Of a DNA stretch of 64,000 nt, positions 48,906 through 57,843 are shown piece by piece (the first letter of the stretch is position 1; the number at the start of each line of letters is the position of its first letter). Made by a program: the position numbers and the translations under genes. The notes under the pieces are model-generated. The model saw only the letters and a list, made by a program, of their open reading frames with translations. It was not told where the DNA came from and searched no databases. Source of the DNA: Chelatococcus sp. (GTDB lineage Bacteria > Pseudomonadota > Alphaproteobacteria > Rhizobiales > Beijerinckiaceae); the NCBI GenBank assembly GCA_003248805.1, contig QFQY01000002.1:1-64000 (forward strand), written 5' to 3'.

Positions 48906-51221
48906 TCAGTGCCAGTGCCAACGCGAGTGTGAATCGCGATCGCTGTCGTGATCGTTTCGACCCCAGTGACCCCAGTTGTTCTCGACCCAGGTCGGCCATT
49001 GATGCTGGCCCCAGTTGCCCCACGGGGTCCAGTTGTGATGGTCGGGCGTGTCCGCGACCGGCGTGGTCGGGGTGGCCGGTTCCTCGGGAGTGACGACGAC
49101 CTCCGGCGGCTTCGGATTCGGCGCGGGCTCCGGCGTCGGCTCCGGGGGCACGACCGGGTCCGGCCCGGGCTCCGGGCTCGTGACGACGTCCGGGGGAACG
49201 CTCGGCTCGGGGGCGGGCTCGGGGGCGGGTTCCGGCGTCGGCTCGGGGTTCCCGCCCGGGCCGGGCTGGGGCTCCGGACTCGTGACCACATCCGGGGGAA
49301 CGCTCGGCTCCGGGGCGGGCGTGGGCTCGGGGGCGGGCGTGGGCTCCGGCGCCGGAGGGTCCACGACCGGCGCCGAGCCGGTGAGCGACGACCCGATCTT
49401 GCCGGCCGGACTCGATTCGATTCCGTGAGCCTGCGCCGCGGAGCCGGATGCGAAGCCGTAATTGCCCCCGGCGGCGTCGATGAAGCCCGGCTGCGACGTC
49501 GCCACGCTTCCGAGGTCGCCGCCCCGCTGCTGGAAGCCCTTCAGGCTCAGATCCGCGACCGACGGCGCCTCGCCGTTCGAGGTGTAGTAGACGTTGTCAT
49601 GGATCAGTCGCGGGTCGGTCTGGTCCGTGTCGATCGAATTGCTGCCGTCCTTCGAGACCTCGATGAAGTTCTCGTAGGTCTCGTTTCCGGTGATCGCATA
49701 GCCGTCGACCCCAACGGTCGAGATGCCGTATTTTCCGTTGTCGAGCAGCGTGTTGTCGTGGATCTCGTTGTTCGATCCACCATGGATGTAGATGCCGCTG
49801 AACGTCGTGTCCTGGACGAGATTGCCGTAGATCTGGGCGTTGCTCGCCAGGTTGTCGAGGTAGATGCCCGAGCCCAATTCGTAACCCGGCACGAACGCGC
49901 CGTCCGTGGTGCTGACGCCACCCGTATCGACGATCTTGTTGTAGCGGATGATGTCCCCCGTCGCGCCGGGGTCCTCGTGCGAGAAGAGATAGATGGCGCC
50001 GACATCGGGCGTCGACTGGCCGGAATGGCTGATGTCGTTGTACTCGATGATGTTGCCGCCCGAACGAATATCCGGATCGTAGTTGACCTCGCCGATCGCG
50101 AAGCGCGGGACGTTGCTGATCGTGTTGTGGTCGATCTGGTTGCCGGCGGATTCCTGAATGGCGATCGCGCCGTACTGGACGAACACCTCGTTCGAATGAT
50201 CGATCACGTTGTTCGAGATCTGGTTGCCGCTGGTGCCCGGCAGCAGGGCGACCGAGCTCGACCAGATGTGCTCGAAGCGGTTGCTCGCGATGGTGTTTCC
50301 GCTGCTGTCGCCCTCGATCACCACGCCGTTGCCGACATTGACGAAGTGGTTGCCCTCGACGGTCAGCCCCGTCGCGTCATGCACCTCGATCGCGGCCGTC
50401 GTCGGATCGCCGTTGGACGCCGCGGTGTTGGTGAAGGTCAGGCCGCTGATGGTCACGTCCTTGGCGCCGTCGACGACGAACAGGCTCTGGTCGCCCGAGG
50501 CGACGACTCCCTCCCCCTTGAACCCCTCCGGCGCGCGATAGGAAACCGTCTGCGTCGCAGGGTCGAAGGACCATTCCCCGACATTGTCGGGCTTCGCCTC
50601 CGAGACGTAGAAGCGGCTGGCGGCGCCGAGATCGTAATTGGCGGGGGACGTGAAGGTCATCACGTTGCCGTCGATCGACTCGATCGTCAGGCGATCGTTG
50701 GCGTATCCGTTCTCCGAGAAGACGGTGACCTGCTGGCCGACCTCCGGCGCATGTCCGGCCGGAAAATCGGACGGGTCGAACGCCAGCGACTGCGTCGCAT
50801 CGCGCCCGGACGGAAGGTCCTGGCCCCAGAGCCAGCCGCCGCGAACCGGGTCGCTGGGGTCAACGTCGGGAAACCGGCTCTGTGTCTGCTGGACGCCGTC
50901 GAAGGTGAGTTGCAGCACCTCGGGGGAATCGACACGGGCGGTCCAGATTCCGTTCGCCCCCTGTGTCCATCCGGTGACAGCCACGCCACCGCTGATCACG
51001 CTAGTCTGCCCAGGTTGCGCCACGAACGACGAGCCCGAATCGGCCGCCGTCAAGGTGATCGGTGCATCCAGATGGTACGTGCCGCCGGCGACATAGGTGG
51101 TATCGGTCGTTCCGCTCTGCCGCATGGCTTCCTGGGCTCGGGCCAGGGTCGCGAATGCGGTCGACGGATCAAGTCCCGACGCGGTGTCGTTACCGGTCGG
51201 AGAGACGTAGAAATTGGCCAT
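48906..51221 (-). CDS. large right-handed beta-helix protein with Pro-rich linker and Trp/His tail
   Basis: This 771-residue protein starts with MANFYVSPTGNDTASGLDPS, the N-cap of right-handed parallel beta-helix proteins (carbohydrate lyase/hydrolase-like). Residues about 240-560 contain many rungs with N-x-I/V spacing (GNQISNNVIDHSNEVFVQ, HDNTLLDNGKYGISTVG). No Sec signal. Residues ~619-722 are a PEP/PxP linker that includes PEPSVPPDVVTSPEP twice. The last ~50 residues are rich in Trp, His, Asn and Asp (HHNWTPWGNWGQHQ, DSDRDSHSRWHWH). There are no RTX GGxGxDxxx nonapeptides. It is adjacent to a PrtD/HlyD pair, so it is probably the cargo and the tail may replace the usual signal. Action on the organism's exopolysaccharide is likely given the neighbouring locus. 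Confidence 0.88.
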   Translation of the reverse strand: MANFYVSPTGNDTASGLDPSTAFATLARAQEAMRQSGTTDTTYVAGGTYHLDAPITLTAADSGSSFVAQPGQTSVISGGVAVTGWTQGANGIWTARVDSPEVLQLTFDGVQQTQSRFPDVDPSDPVRGGWLWGQDLPSGRDATQSLAFDPSDFPAGHAPEVGQQVTVFSENGYANDRLTIESIDGNVMTFTSPANYDLGAASRFYVSEAKPDNVGEWSFDPATQTVSYRAPEGFKGEGVVASGDQSLFVVDGAKDVTISGLTFTNTAASNGDPTTAAIEVHDATGLTVEGNHFVNVGNGVVIEGDSSGNTIASNRFEHIWSSSVALLPGTSGNQISNNVIDHSNEVFVQYGAIAIQESAGNQIDHNTISNVPRFAIGEVNYDPDIRSGGNIIEYNDISHSGQSTPDVGAIYLFSHEDPGATGDIIRYNKIVDTGGVSTTDGAFVPGYELGSGIYLDNLASNAQIYGNLVQDTTFSGIYIHGGSNNEIHDNTLLDNGKYGISTVGVDGYAITGNETYENFIEVSKDGSNSIDTDQTDPRLIHDNVYYTSNGEAPSVADLSLKGFQQRGGDLGSVATSQPGFIDAAGGNYGFASGSAAQAHGIESSPAGKIGSSLTGSAPVVDPPAPEPTPAPEPTPAPEPSVPPDVVTSPEPQPGPGGNPEPTPEPAPEPAPEPSVPPDVVTSPEPGPDPVVPPEPTPEPAPNPKPPEVVVTPEEPATPTTPVADTPDHHNWTPWGNWGQHQWPTWVENNWGHWGRNDHDSDRDSHSRWHWH
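49060..49365 (-). repeat. coding PEP/PxP repeat region
   Basis: The DNA is a low-complexity GC-rich tandem-like tract encoding alternating Pro-Glu-Pro and Pro-Ala-Pro units in the beta-helix protein linker, with the 15-residue block PEPSVPPDVVTSPEP occurring twice. Such tracts vary in length by slippage. Confidence 0.8.
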
Positions 51222-51329
51222 AAGGGGCTCCTCTTAAGGCGGTTTCGGCTATGAACCGATCCGCCGCGAGGGTACCCCCAAGCATCCAAGGCCATCTACC
51301 CACTAATCGAGACGCTGGAAAATTCGGAC

Positions 51330-51345
51330 TAGTACGACCGTACTA
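51330..51345. promoter_or_regulatory. 16-bp palindrome TAGTACG-AC-CGTACTA
   Basis: A perfect inverted repeat lies in the only AT-rich stretch between the beta-helix gene (start 51221, minus) and the zinc-ribbon gene end (51445). It is 109 bp upstream of the beta-helix ATG, a good position for an operator or activator site. No regulator gene is adjacent. Confidence 0.55.
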
Positions 51346-51444
51346 CCGATATCAATTTATCATTACATCGTAGAAACTTGCCGTTAACCATATTCTACAG
51401 CGAAATGTGGACGGATCGGGGAAATCTCCAGCATCCGCCCCGCG

Positions 51445-51687
51445 TTACAGCAATGCGCAACCTGACGTTTCGCGAATCAAGCGCTCAACATATGCGCGAA
51501 ACTCGGCCAGCGTCGCGAGGGGGCGCTGACAGCGATCGCACACCACCAGGGATTGCGAACGCAGGTCGGACGGCAGCAGCACCGCCGGTGAACCGCAGCC
51601 TTCGCAGCCGAACCCGGCGCCGAGTGCCGGATCGCAGCCGGGAGCCGGGGCCTGCATCGCGACGGGATGACCTTCGCGCCGGAGCAT
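51445..51687 (-). CDS. small zinc-ribbon protein (exopolysaccharide copy)
   Basis: This ~80-residue protein has two Cys pairs (C-x2-C in FGCEGCGSPAVLLP; C-x2-C in VCDRCQRPL) followed by a helix (LAEFRAYVERLIRE). A GAGGGG ribosome site precedes ATG 51687, and the tyrosine-kinase gene ends only 8 bp upstream, so both are one transcript. It shares the CGSPAV-x-LP core and spacing with the island protein at 16701-17030. Role unknown. Confidence 0.7.
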   Translation of the reverse strand: MLRREGHPVAMQAPAPGCDPALGAGFGCEGCGSPAVLLPSDLRSQSLVVCDRCQRPLATLAEFRAYVERLIRETSGCALL

Positions 51688-51694
51688 CGCCCCC

Positions 51695-53878
51695 TCACGC
51701 CGAAGCCTGATAGAAGGACCTGTAGCTGCGGTAGACGGTCCCGCGATCCGACAGGTTGTAGCGCCCCTGCTCCTCCAGATCGACGCCGTTGAGCACGACG
51801 CCGCCGACATGCAGGCCGAGCCTCGTCAGGTGGTCCAGCGTCGCGGACACCGTCGATTTCAGCGTGTCGTTCCATTTCACGACATGGAGGACGGTGTCGG
51901 CATGCTGGCGCAGGAGCGCGCTGTCGGCCGAGAGCAGGACGGGGGCGACCTCGAAGAGGATGACGTCGTAGCGGCTGCGCGCCTCGCGCAGCATCGCCTC
52001 GAAGGCCGGGTTCGAATAGACGTTCTGCCCGTCCTTCAGGCCGGAGGCCCGCCGCACCGTCGCGACGCGGGCGCCGCTGCCATCGCCCGTCGCAGCCGGG
52101 GGCAGGCATTGATCGAGCAGCGACTCGTGCGGCAGATGCTCACCGAGCAGGAGACGCCTCGGCGAGCCGTCGACGACGAGGACACGCTGGCCCATCGTCG
52201 TCAGCACGCGCGCCATCGCCGCGGCGACCAGCGACTTGCCCTCGCCGGGCGCCGAGGAGGTGATCAGGACGACCTTCGGCGGATTCGTGGCTGGAAACAG
52301 CTCCGCCACGGTCGAGCGCACGGCCTCCGCGAAGACGAGGCTTTCGAGGCCGCTGGGGAACCGCTCGAGATTGGGCAGCAGGCCCAGGCAGTTCGTTCGC
52401 GTCTCCAGCGCGAACTCCCCTTCGCCGCGGAAGCCGCGATCCCGTTTTTCCAGGAGAAACGCGAGCGACGCGGCCGCCGCCAGGCTGCCGGCCGCCGCCA
52501 CGCCCAGCATCAGCGGAACGCTCGGCCCGGTCGGCAGCGTCGGCACTTCCGCCGGCGCCAGCACATGGGCCATCATCGGCTTGAACTCGTTGTTGGCCCC
52601 GCCCTGCGTGGAGGCCTCCGAGAGCAGCTTCATCCGGTCTCGCGCACCGGCCGCCTCGGCCTGCAATGTCTTCAACTGCCCTTCGAGTCGCTTCGCCTCG
52701 ATCGTCTTCTGCTGGAGCGCCGCCACCCGGGCGGTCAGCATCTCCTCGGCGCCCCGCGCCGCCTGAAGATCGTTTTCCATATTGGCGACGGACTGCGCGA
52801 GCTGCTGCTTCAGTCGCTCCTGGATCGAGGCGAGGGTCTGCCGCAGCCGCGTCACCGTCGGATGGCGCTCGCCCGCCGTGCCGATCAGCTCGTCCAGTGC
52901 CCGCCGGGCCTTGCTCTCCTCGTCCAGGATCGTCTGCACCAGCGGAGAGCCGCCGAGATCGGTGGCCTGCGGGACATTGCCGGAAGCCAGCGATTCCCTG
53001 GCGCGGCGCAGGCGCGTTTCCTCGGCCATTCGCGTGGCGGTGGCGATGTTGAGCTGCGAGAGCGCCTCGCGCAGCAGCTGCTGCTGCAGGTCGGCGCCAT
53101 CCTGCCCGATCTCGACGAAGCCGGTCCGCGTGCGGAAATCCTGCATTTCCTTTTCGACGCGGGTCAGTTCGGCGCGCGCCTCCTGCAACTGCAGGCCGTA
53201 CCACTTGCTCGCGCGCTGCGACGCCGCGCTGCTCGCCTCGAGCTTCCGGCGCACATATTCGGCGCCGAAGGCGTTGACGATCTTCGCAGCACGCTCCGGA
53301 TTGGTATCGCGATAGGTCAGGACGATCAGATAGGCCTTCGCGTCGTTGCTGACCGACAGGGAGCCGAGCAGGCCCTGCGCCAGCTGGTCACGCCGTGCCG
53401 TCGCGCCCGCCTCGCCGCTGCCGAGGCCGAGCATGTTGCGCGCCGCGTTGCGGGTCGAGGCCGGAAACAGCGCCTGCGCCGCCTTGTCGAGCAGGGACGA
53501 CAGATGGGACCGCGGTCTCGGCGGCTCGGTATCGAGGCCGAGGCTGGTCACCACGGACCTCGCCGTGGCGAGCGAGCGGATGATCCGGGCCTCGCTCTCG
53601 ACCAGCGAGGACGCATCGAGCGCCACGCTTCCGCTCGACTTGCCTCCCCCGCCCTGCTCCTCGCGGGCGAAATCGAATTGCAGCATCAGGTCGGCGGCGT
53701 AGCGGGTCGGCATCGTCATCAGGACGGCGGCGACCGCGAGCGTGATCGCCGCCGCCACCGAAAAGATCAGCAGGCGCCGCCGCCAGAGCATGGCGAGGAA
53801 GTCGAAGGCGACGGCGTCGTAATGGCTGGCCAGCGTGGTCTGCGGGCGGTTGTCGCGCATCTCGCTGAAGAAATTCAT
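51695..53878 (-). CDS. exopolysaccharide co-polymerase / tyrosine autokinase (Wzc/GumC type)
   Basis: This 727-residue inner-membrane protein has an N-terminal Wzz domain with two membrane segments (near residues 30-55 and 430-455) and a long coiled-coil region. It ends with a cytoplasmic BY-kinase-like ATPase with Walker A SSAPGEGKS and a Tyr cluster at the C-terminus (YNLSDRGTVYRSYRSFYQ). Walker A' reads VVDGSPRR and Walker B reads ILFEVAPVL, both lacking the usual second Asp, so kinase activity may be weak. It controls chain length and export with the Wza-like protein at 57844. Start at ATG 53878 (MNFFSEM). Confidence 0.92.
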   Translation of the reverse strand: MNFFSEMRDNRPQTTLASHYDAVAFDFLAMLWRRRLLIFSVAAAITLAVAAVLMTMPTRYAADLMLQFDFAREEQGGGGKSSGSVALDASSLVESEARIIRSLATARSVVTSLGLDTEPPRPRSHLSSLLDKAAQALFPASTRNAARNMLGLGSGEAGATARRDQLAQGLLGSLSVSNDAKAYLIVLTYRDTNPERAAKIVNAFGAEYVRRKLEASSAASQRASKWYGLQLQEARAELTRVEKEMQDFRTRTGFVEIGQDGADLQQQLLREALSQLNIATATRMAEETRLRRARESLASGNVPQATDLGGSPLVQTILDEESKARRALDELIGTAGERHPTVTRLRQTLASIQERLKQQLAQSVANMENDLQAARGAEEMLTARVAALQQKTIEAKRLEGQLKTLQAEAAGARDRMKLLSEASTQGGANNEFKPMMAHVLAPAEVPTLPTGPSVPLMLGVAAAGSLAAAASLAFLLEKRDRGFRGEGEFALETRTNCLGLLPNLERFPSGLESLVFAEAVRSTVAELFPATNPPKVVLITSSAPGEGKSLVAAAMARVLTTMGQRVLVVDGSPRRLLLGEHLPHESLLDQCLPPAATGDGSGARVATVRRASGLKDGQNVYSNPAFEAMLREARSRYDVILFEVAPVLLSADSALLRQHADTVLHVVKWNDTLKSTVSATLDHLTRLGLHVGGVVLNGVDLEEQGRYNLSDRGTVYRSYRSFYQASA

Positions 53879-53954
53879 GATCTGATACCTCGCGCGGAGC
53901 TGCCGCCGGCCGGAAGATCGCCGCGACACCCCGTGGGGCGTCACGCGTGAAGCG

Positions 53955-55427
53955 TCATCGCGCCCCTCGCGCGGACAGCACCGCGGGAAGGGTCTGAAGC
54001 AGAACGTACAAATCCAGCCAGAAGGACCAGTTGTGGATGTAGAAGCTGTCCTGCCGCTGCTGCGCGACCAGATCGCCGTCGCTGCGATCGGAGACCTGCC
54101 AGAGGCCGGTGAGGCCCGGCGGCACGCTGACGCGCAGCGCCTGGAACGCCGGGTCGAAGCATTCGCTATGATAGGCCGGGAAGGGCCGCGGCCCGACGAT
54201 GCTCATGTCGCCACGCAGGATGTTCCAGAGCTGCGGCAGTTCGTCCAGGCTCGAACGGCGGAGGAAATGCCCGATCACCGGCAGGATCCGCGGATCGTCC
54301 TGGAGCTTGAAGAAGCGCTCCCACTCGCGCCGCGCCGCCGGGTCGCTCTCCAGATGCTGGGCGAGCCGCGCCTCGGCGTCGGCATACATCGTGCGGAACT
54401 TGTAGACCCGGAAGACCCGGCCGTTCAGGCCGATGCGCTGCTGGGCGTAGAGGACCGGCCCGCTGCCGGAGAGCATGACGGCGAACGCCAGCATGACGAT
54501 GATCGGCAGGAGAAGGACCGACGCGGGAATGGCGAGGGCGAGGTCCATCATCCGCTTCAGGCGCAGATTGCGCGGCTGGTGGATCGCGCAGCGCAGTTCG
54601 AGCCCCAGCAGCCCGCCCATGGCGCATGTCCGCAGGTTCAGGGTCTGGCGCACCGCCGCGTCGTGGACGACGAAGATCTGGCGCAGCGGCAGCTTCTCGA
54701 GCCAGGCCGCCTTGTCCGCATTGAGGTCCCCGGAGGCGCACAGGGCCACCTCGATGCACAGCGAGGCGATATCGGCCTGCGCGGAGCTGATGACCGGCAG
54801 GCCCGCGACATAACCCGGCTCGGCGAGATGAGCTTCGCCATCCGCCAGGACCGCGATCGGCCGGAAGCCGAGCTCCGGGCGCATCTCGAGATCCCGGGCG
54901 AGCGCCGCGCAGGACGCCATCGAGCCATAGAGCACGGTGGCGGCGGTCCAGAGGCCGCGCCGCAGCAGAAGCCCCCGGATCAGCCCGTCGAGATAATGGC
55001 CGAGCGGGATCGCCACCAGCGTGCCGAGGACGATGTCGGCGGCTTCCGCATGCGGCGCCAGCGGCCCGCCCTCGATCAGGACGATCATCAGTGTCGCCGC
55101 GCAGAGATTGGCGAAGCCGCGGCGACGCAGGCGCTCGACCGGATCGGCATGCGCCGAGCTGTCGAGACCGAACATCGCATGCGCCGCGACGCTGGCGAAC
55201 GTCCAGCATATCCACAAGGCGAGCGGCCCCTCGGCCGCCGGGAAACCGACCAGCGGCCCCACCAGCTGGACGAGCCCGACGACGATCGTGATCGTGGCGA
55301 GGTCTCCGGCCGCCAGAGCGGCACCGACCAGTCTGCGTCGCGTGGCGGGCGCGACCGGAAGACCGGCCCGATCCGCCGGTCTCACCAGGGCGATGGCCGG
55401 GGCGATGGTCGTGCTGGCGTCGCGCAT
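53955..55427 (-). CDS. polyprenyl glycosylphosphotransferase (exopolysaccharide initiation)
   Basis: This 490-residue membrane protein has an N-terminal set of about four membrane segments, a CoA-binding-like middle and a C-terminal bacterial sugar transferase domain: LKRMMDLALAIPASVLLLP, QQRIGLNGRVFRVYKFRTM, SSLDELPQLWNILRGDMS, VGPRPFPAYHSE, GLTGLWQVSDRS. It transfers a sugar-1-phosphate to undecaprenyl phosphate, starting repeat-unit synthesis. The start is at 55427. It is 76 bp upstream of the kinase gene in the same direction. Confidence 0.94.
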   Translation of the reverse strand: MRDASTTIAPAIALVRPADRAGLPVAPATRRRLVGAALAAGDLATITIVVGLVQLVGPLVGFPAAEGPLALWICWTFASVAAHAMFGLDSSAHADPVERLRRRGFANLCAATLMIVLIEGGPLAPHAEAADIVLGTLVAIPLGHYLDGLIRGLLLRRGLWTAATVLYGSMASCAALARDLEMRPELGFRPIAVLADGEAHLAEPGYVAGLPVISSAQADIASLCIEVALCASGDLNADKAAWLEKLPLRQIFVVHDAAVRQTLNLRTCAMGGLLGLELRCAIHQPRNLRLKRMMDLALAIPASVLLLPIIVMLAFAVMLSGSGPVLYAQQRIGLNGRVFRVYKFRTMYADAEARLAQHLESDPAARREWERFFKLQDDPRILPVIGHFLRRSSLDELPQLWNILRGDMSIVGPRPFPAYHSECFDPAFQALRVSVPPGLTGLWQVSDRSDGDLVAQQRQDSFYIHNWSFWLDLYVLLQTLPAVLSARGAR

Positions 55428-55758
55428 CAACGAGTCCCCCTCTGTCCAAAAACCGATGCGATGGCTACCGGCCCGCGACCCGCGGGGTGCCGCCCGTTCT
55501 CGGGACCGGGGTACGGGCCGCAGCCCGGCCGCGGCCGGCTTCGCGGCCGCTCTCGCTATGGTCGGATGACGTGGGGCCACCCGCCCGCGCGCAGACGGCC
55601 CGGACATCAGCGTATTCGACGACATGAAACCTGATGAATCCACCGGCATCGGCAAGCGGGACAGATTCGGCGGACATCTCGTCACCTTCATTTATGTATT
55701 TGGATTATCTTCGTTTTTGTTTCACGGGGCATCCAGACGTGAAAGTGGATTATAACCC
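55428..55758. other. intergenic region, probable promoter of the sugar-transferase gene
   Basis: No supportable gene in these 331 bp. The part near 55685-55745 is AT-rich (TTCATTTATGTATTTGGATT and a T-rich run), unlike the surroundings, and fits a promoter for the leftward gene. The 3' end of the next minus-strand gene adjoins it. Confidence 0.45.
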
Positions 55759-56559
55759 CTATGACGCAGCCCGCTTTTTCGGAGTAGACAGGCTCGCCTG
55801 CCCCCTGAGCAGCTGGAGACTCGCTCCGAGCATGAAGTGCGGGACGATACGGCCATAGCGCCGCCACAGCCGGCGCGGCTCGGACAGCAGCCGGAACAGC
55901 CATTCCAGCCCACGACGCTGCATCCAGCCCGGCGCCTGGCGCTTCGTGCCCGCCAGGAAGTCGAAGGCCGCGCCGACCCCGATCATGACCGGCGCGTCGA
56001 TCCGGCCGAGATGCCGGTCCATCCAATACTCCTGCTTGGGCGTACTGAGCCCGACCCAGACGATGTCCGGTTTCGCGGCGTTGATCATGCGCACCATCTC
56101 CTCGTCGCTTTCCGCATCGACGGGCTTGAAGGGCGGCGAGAAGGTGCCGGCGACCTCGAGACCGGGGAAGCGCGCGACGAGGCGATCGCGCAGGCGCTCG
56201 GCCAGCCCAGGAGCACCGCCGAAATAATACTGGCGATAGCCCTTTTCGGCGGAGAGCGCGGTCAGCGCCAGCATCAGATCGGGTCCGTAGACCCGCTCGG
56301 TGCGGCCATGCCCGAGCTTGCGCGCCATCCAGACCAGAGGCATCCCGTCGGGCGTGACGAGGCCCGCGCGCTCGTGGATCGCGAGCAGCTCGGGATCGGC
56401 TTGGCTCTCGATGACGCCGTGCACGCCCGTGATGCAGACGAAGTGCCGCGCCTTGCGACCGATCCAGCCCTCGACCGTGCGCAGGGCGTCCGTCATCGTG
56501 ATGGCGCTGACATTGACGCCCATGATCCGGACCCGTTCGGCGATCACGTTCGCGGGCAT
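55759..56559 (-). CDS. WecG/TagA/CpsF-family glycosyltransferase
   Basis: This 266-residue GT26 family enzyme has the motifs TPDGMPLVWMARKLG, ERVYGPDLML, YYFGGAPG, and DIVWVGLSTPKQEYWM, then GVGAAFDFLAGTKRQAPGW. It adds a sugar to a lipid-linked intermediate at the inner membrane. Its ATG (56559) shares bases with the TGA of the epimerase gene, so they are co-translated. Confidence 0.94.
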   Translation of the reverse strand: MPANVIAERVRIMGVNVSAITMTDALRTVEGWIGRKARHFVCITGVHGVIESQADPELLAIHERAGLVTPDGMPLVWMARKLGHGRTERVYGPDLMLALTALSAEKGYRQYYFGGAPGLAERLRDRLVARFPGLEVAGTFSPPFKPVDAESDEEMVRMINAAKPDIVWVGLSTPKQEYWMDRHLGRIDAPVMIGVGAAFDFLAGTKRQAPGWMQRRGLEWLFRLLSEPRRLWRRYGRIVPHFMLGASLQLLRGQASLSTPKKRAAS

Positions 56560-57542
56560 CAGACGGCCCTCGCGATCTCGATCTCCCGCACGGGGTCGTG
56601 CTGCGCGGCCAGGACGCTCTCGAAATAGCCGATGGTGCGCGTGAGCCCCTCCTCGAGCCCGACCTTCGGGCGCCAGTGGAGCAGTGTCTCGGCCTTGGTG
56701 ATGTCGGGGCAGCGCTGGCGCGGATCGTCCTTCGGCAAGGGCTTGAAGACCATCTCGGAGCGCGAGCCGGTCAGGGCGACGATCCGCTCGGCGATCTCCA
56801 GCATGGTGATCTCGACGGGATTGCCGAGATTGACCGCGCCTTCGAGCGGCACGGTCGCGTTCATCAGGCGCATCAGCCCCTCGACGAGATCGTCGACGAA
56901 GCAGAAGGCCCGTGTCTGCCGGCCGTCGCCATAGAGCGTGATCGGCTCGTTGCGCAGCGCCTGGACGATGAAGTTCGAGACGACACGGCCGTCGTGCAGG
57001 TTCATCCGCGGCCCGTAGGTGTTGAAGATGCGGGCGATGCGGATCGGCACGTCGTGGCGGCGCTGATAGTCGTAGAACAGGGTCTCCGCGCAGCGCTTGC
57101 CCTCGTCGTAGCAGGCGCGGGGCCCGCTGATGCTGACGAGGCCGCGATAATCCTCCACCTGCGGATGGACATCCGGGTCTCCATAGATCTCGCTCGTGGA
57201 GGCCTGCAGGATCGGGATGCCCAGACGCTTGGCCAGCCCGAGCATGTTGATCGCGCCGAGCACGCTGGTCTTGGTCGTCTGCACGGGATCGCGTTGATAG
57301 TGCACCGGCGAGGCCGGGCAGGCGAGATTGTAGATCTCGTCGACCTCCAGATAGAGCGGGAAGGTCACGTCGTGGCGCAAAGCCTCGAAATTCGGATTTC
57401 CGAGCAGGGCGCGCAGGTTGTCCCTGCTTCCCGTATAGTAGTTGTCGACGGCCAGGACCTGATGCCCCTGTGCGACCAGGCGCTCGCAGAGATGACATCC
57501 CAGAAAGCCTGCCCCGCCCGTGACGAGAATGCGCTTTTGCAT
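56559..57542 (-). CDS. UDP-glucuronate decarboxylase-like NAD-dependent epimerase
   Basis: This 327-residue extended SDR protein has the NAD motif GGAGFLGCH, NLACPASPVHYQRDPVQT, TSEIYGDPDVHPQ, the Tyr-Lys pair in CYDEGKRCAE, and RIFNTYGPRMNLHDGRVVSN. This set is characteristic of UDP-xylose synthase (UXS). It would make UDP-xylose for the exopolysaccharide. Start 57542 is at MQKRILVTGG, since the upstream in-frame extension lacks the family pattern. Confidence 0.92.
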   Translation of the reverse strand: MQKRILVTGGAGFLGCHLCERLVAQGHQVLAVDNYYTGSRDNLRALLGNPNFEALRHDVTFPLYLEVDEIYNLACPASPVHYQRDPVQTTKTSVLGAINMLGLAKRLGIPILQASTSEIYGDPDVHPQVEDYRGLVSISGPRACYDEGKRCAETLFYDYQRRHDVPIRIARIFNTYGPRMNLHDGRVVSNFIVQALRNEPITLYGDGRQTRAFCFVDDLVEGLMRLMNATVPLEGAVNLGNPVEITMLEIAERIVALTGSRSEMVFKPLPKDDPRQRCPDITKAETLLHWRPKVGLEEGLTRTIGYFESVLAAQHDPVREIEIARAV

Positions 57543-57843
57543 GTTGGTGACGCCCCGCTCGTCTGCACATGCAGACCAGCATCCAGCTTTGCCGAAAGCT
57601 CCGGGCCGGCAAACTACGCTTTCGGGGAGCCAAGGCATCGACGCGGACGAGGACGGGCTACTTCGCCTGCCGGCCTCGGGGGAAGCGCGCCGCGCCGCCG
57701 CCGGAGCGGCCGCACATCCGGGCTAATCCCGCCGCGCTCGGGCATCGCCAGAATGACGACGCGGAAAGCGGGCGCCGCCCTGCCATCCTCATCGAAGCCG
57801 GTCGCCTGCTCCCTGGCGGCCCGGACAGCGATCGGAGCGGCAC
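57543..57843. other. divergent intergenic region, no gene seen
   Basis: 301 bp between the leftward epimerase gene and the rightward exporter gene. No convincing coding frame or palindrome is visible. It should contain two divergent promoters of the exopolysaccharide locus. Confidence 0.4.

Noticed and set aside
48948..51254. Plus-strand frame of about 770 codons opposite the beta-helix gene
   Set aside because: Arg/Val-rich antisense translation; the minus strand has clear beta-helix rungs.
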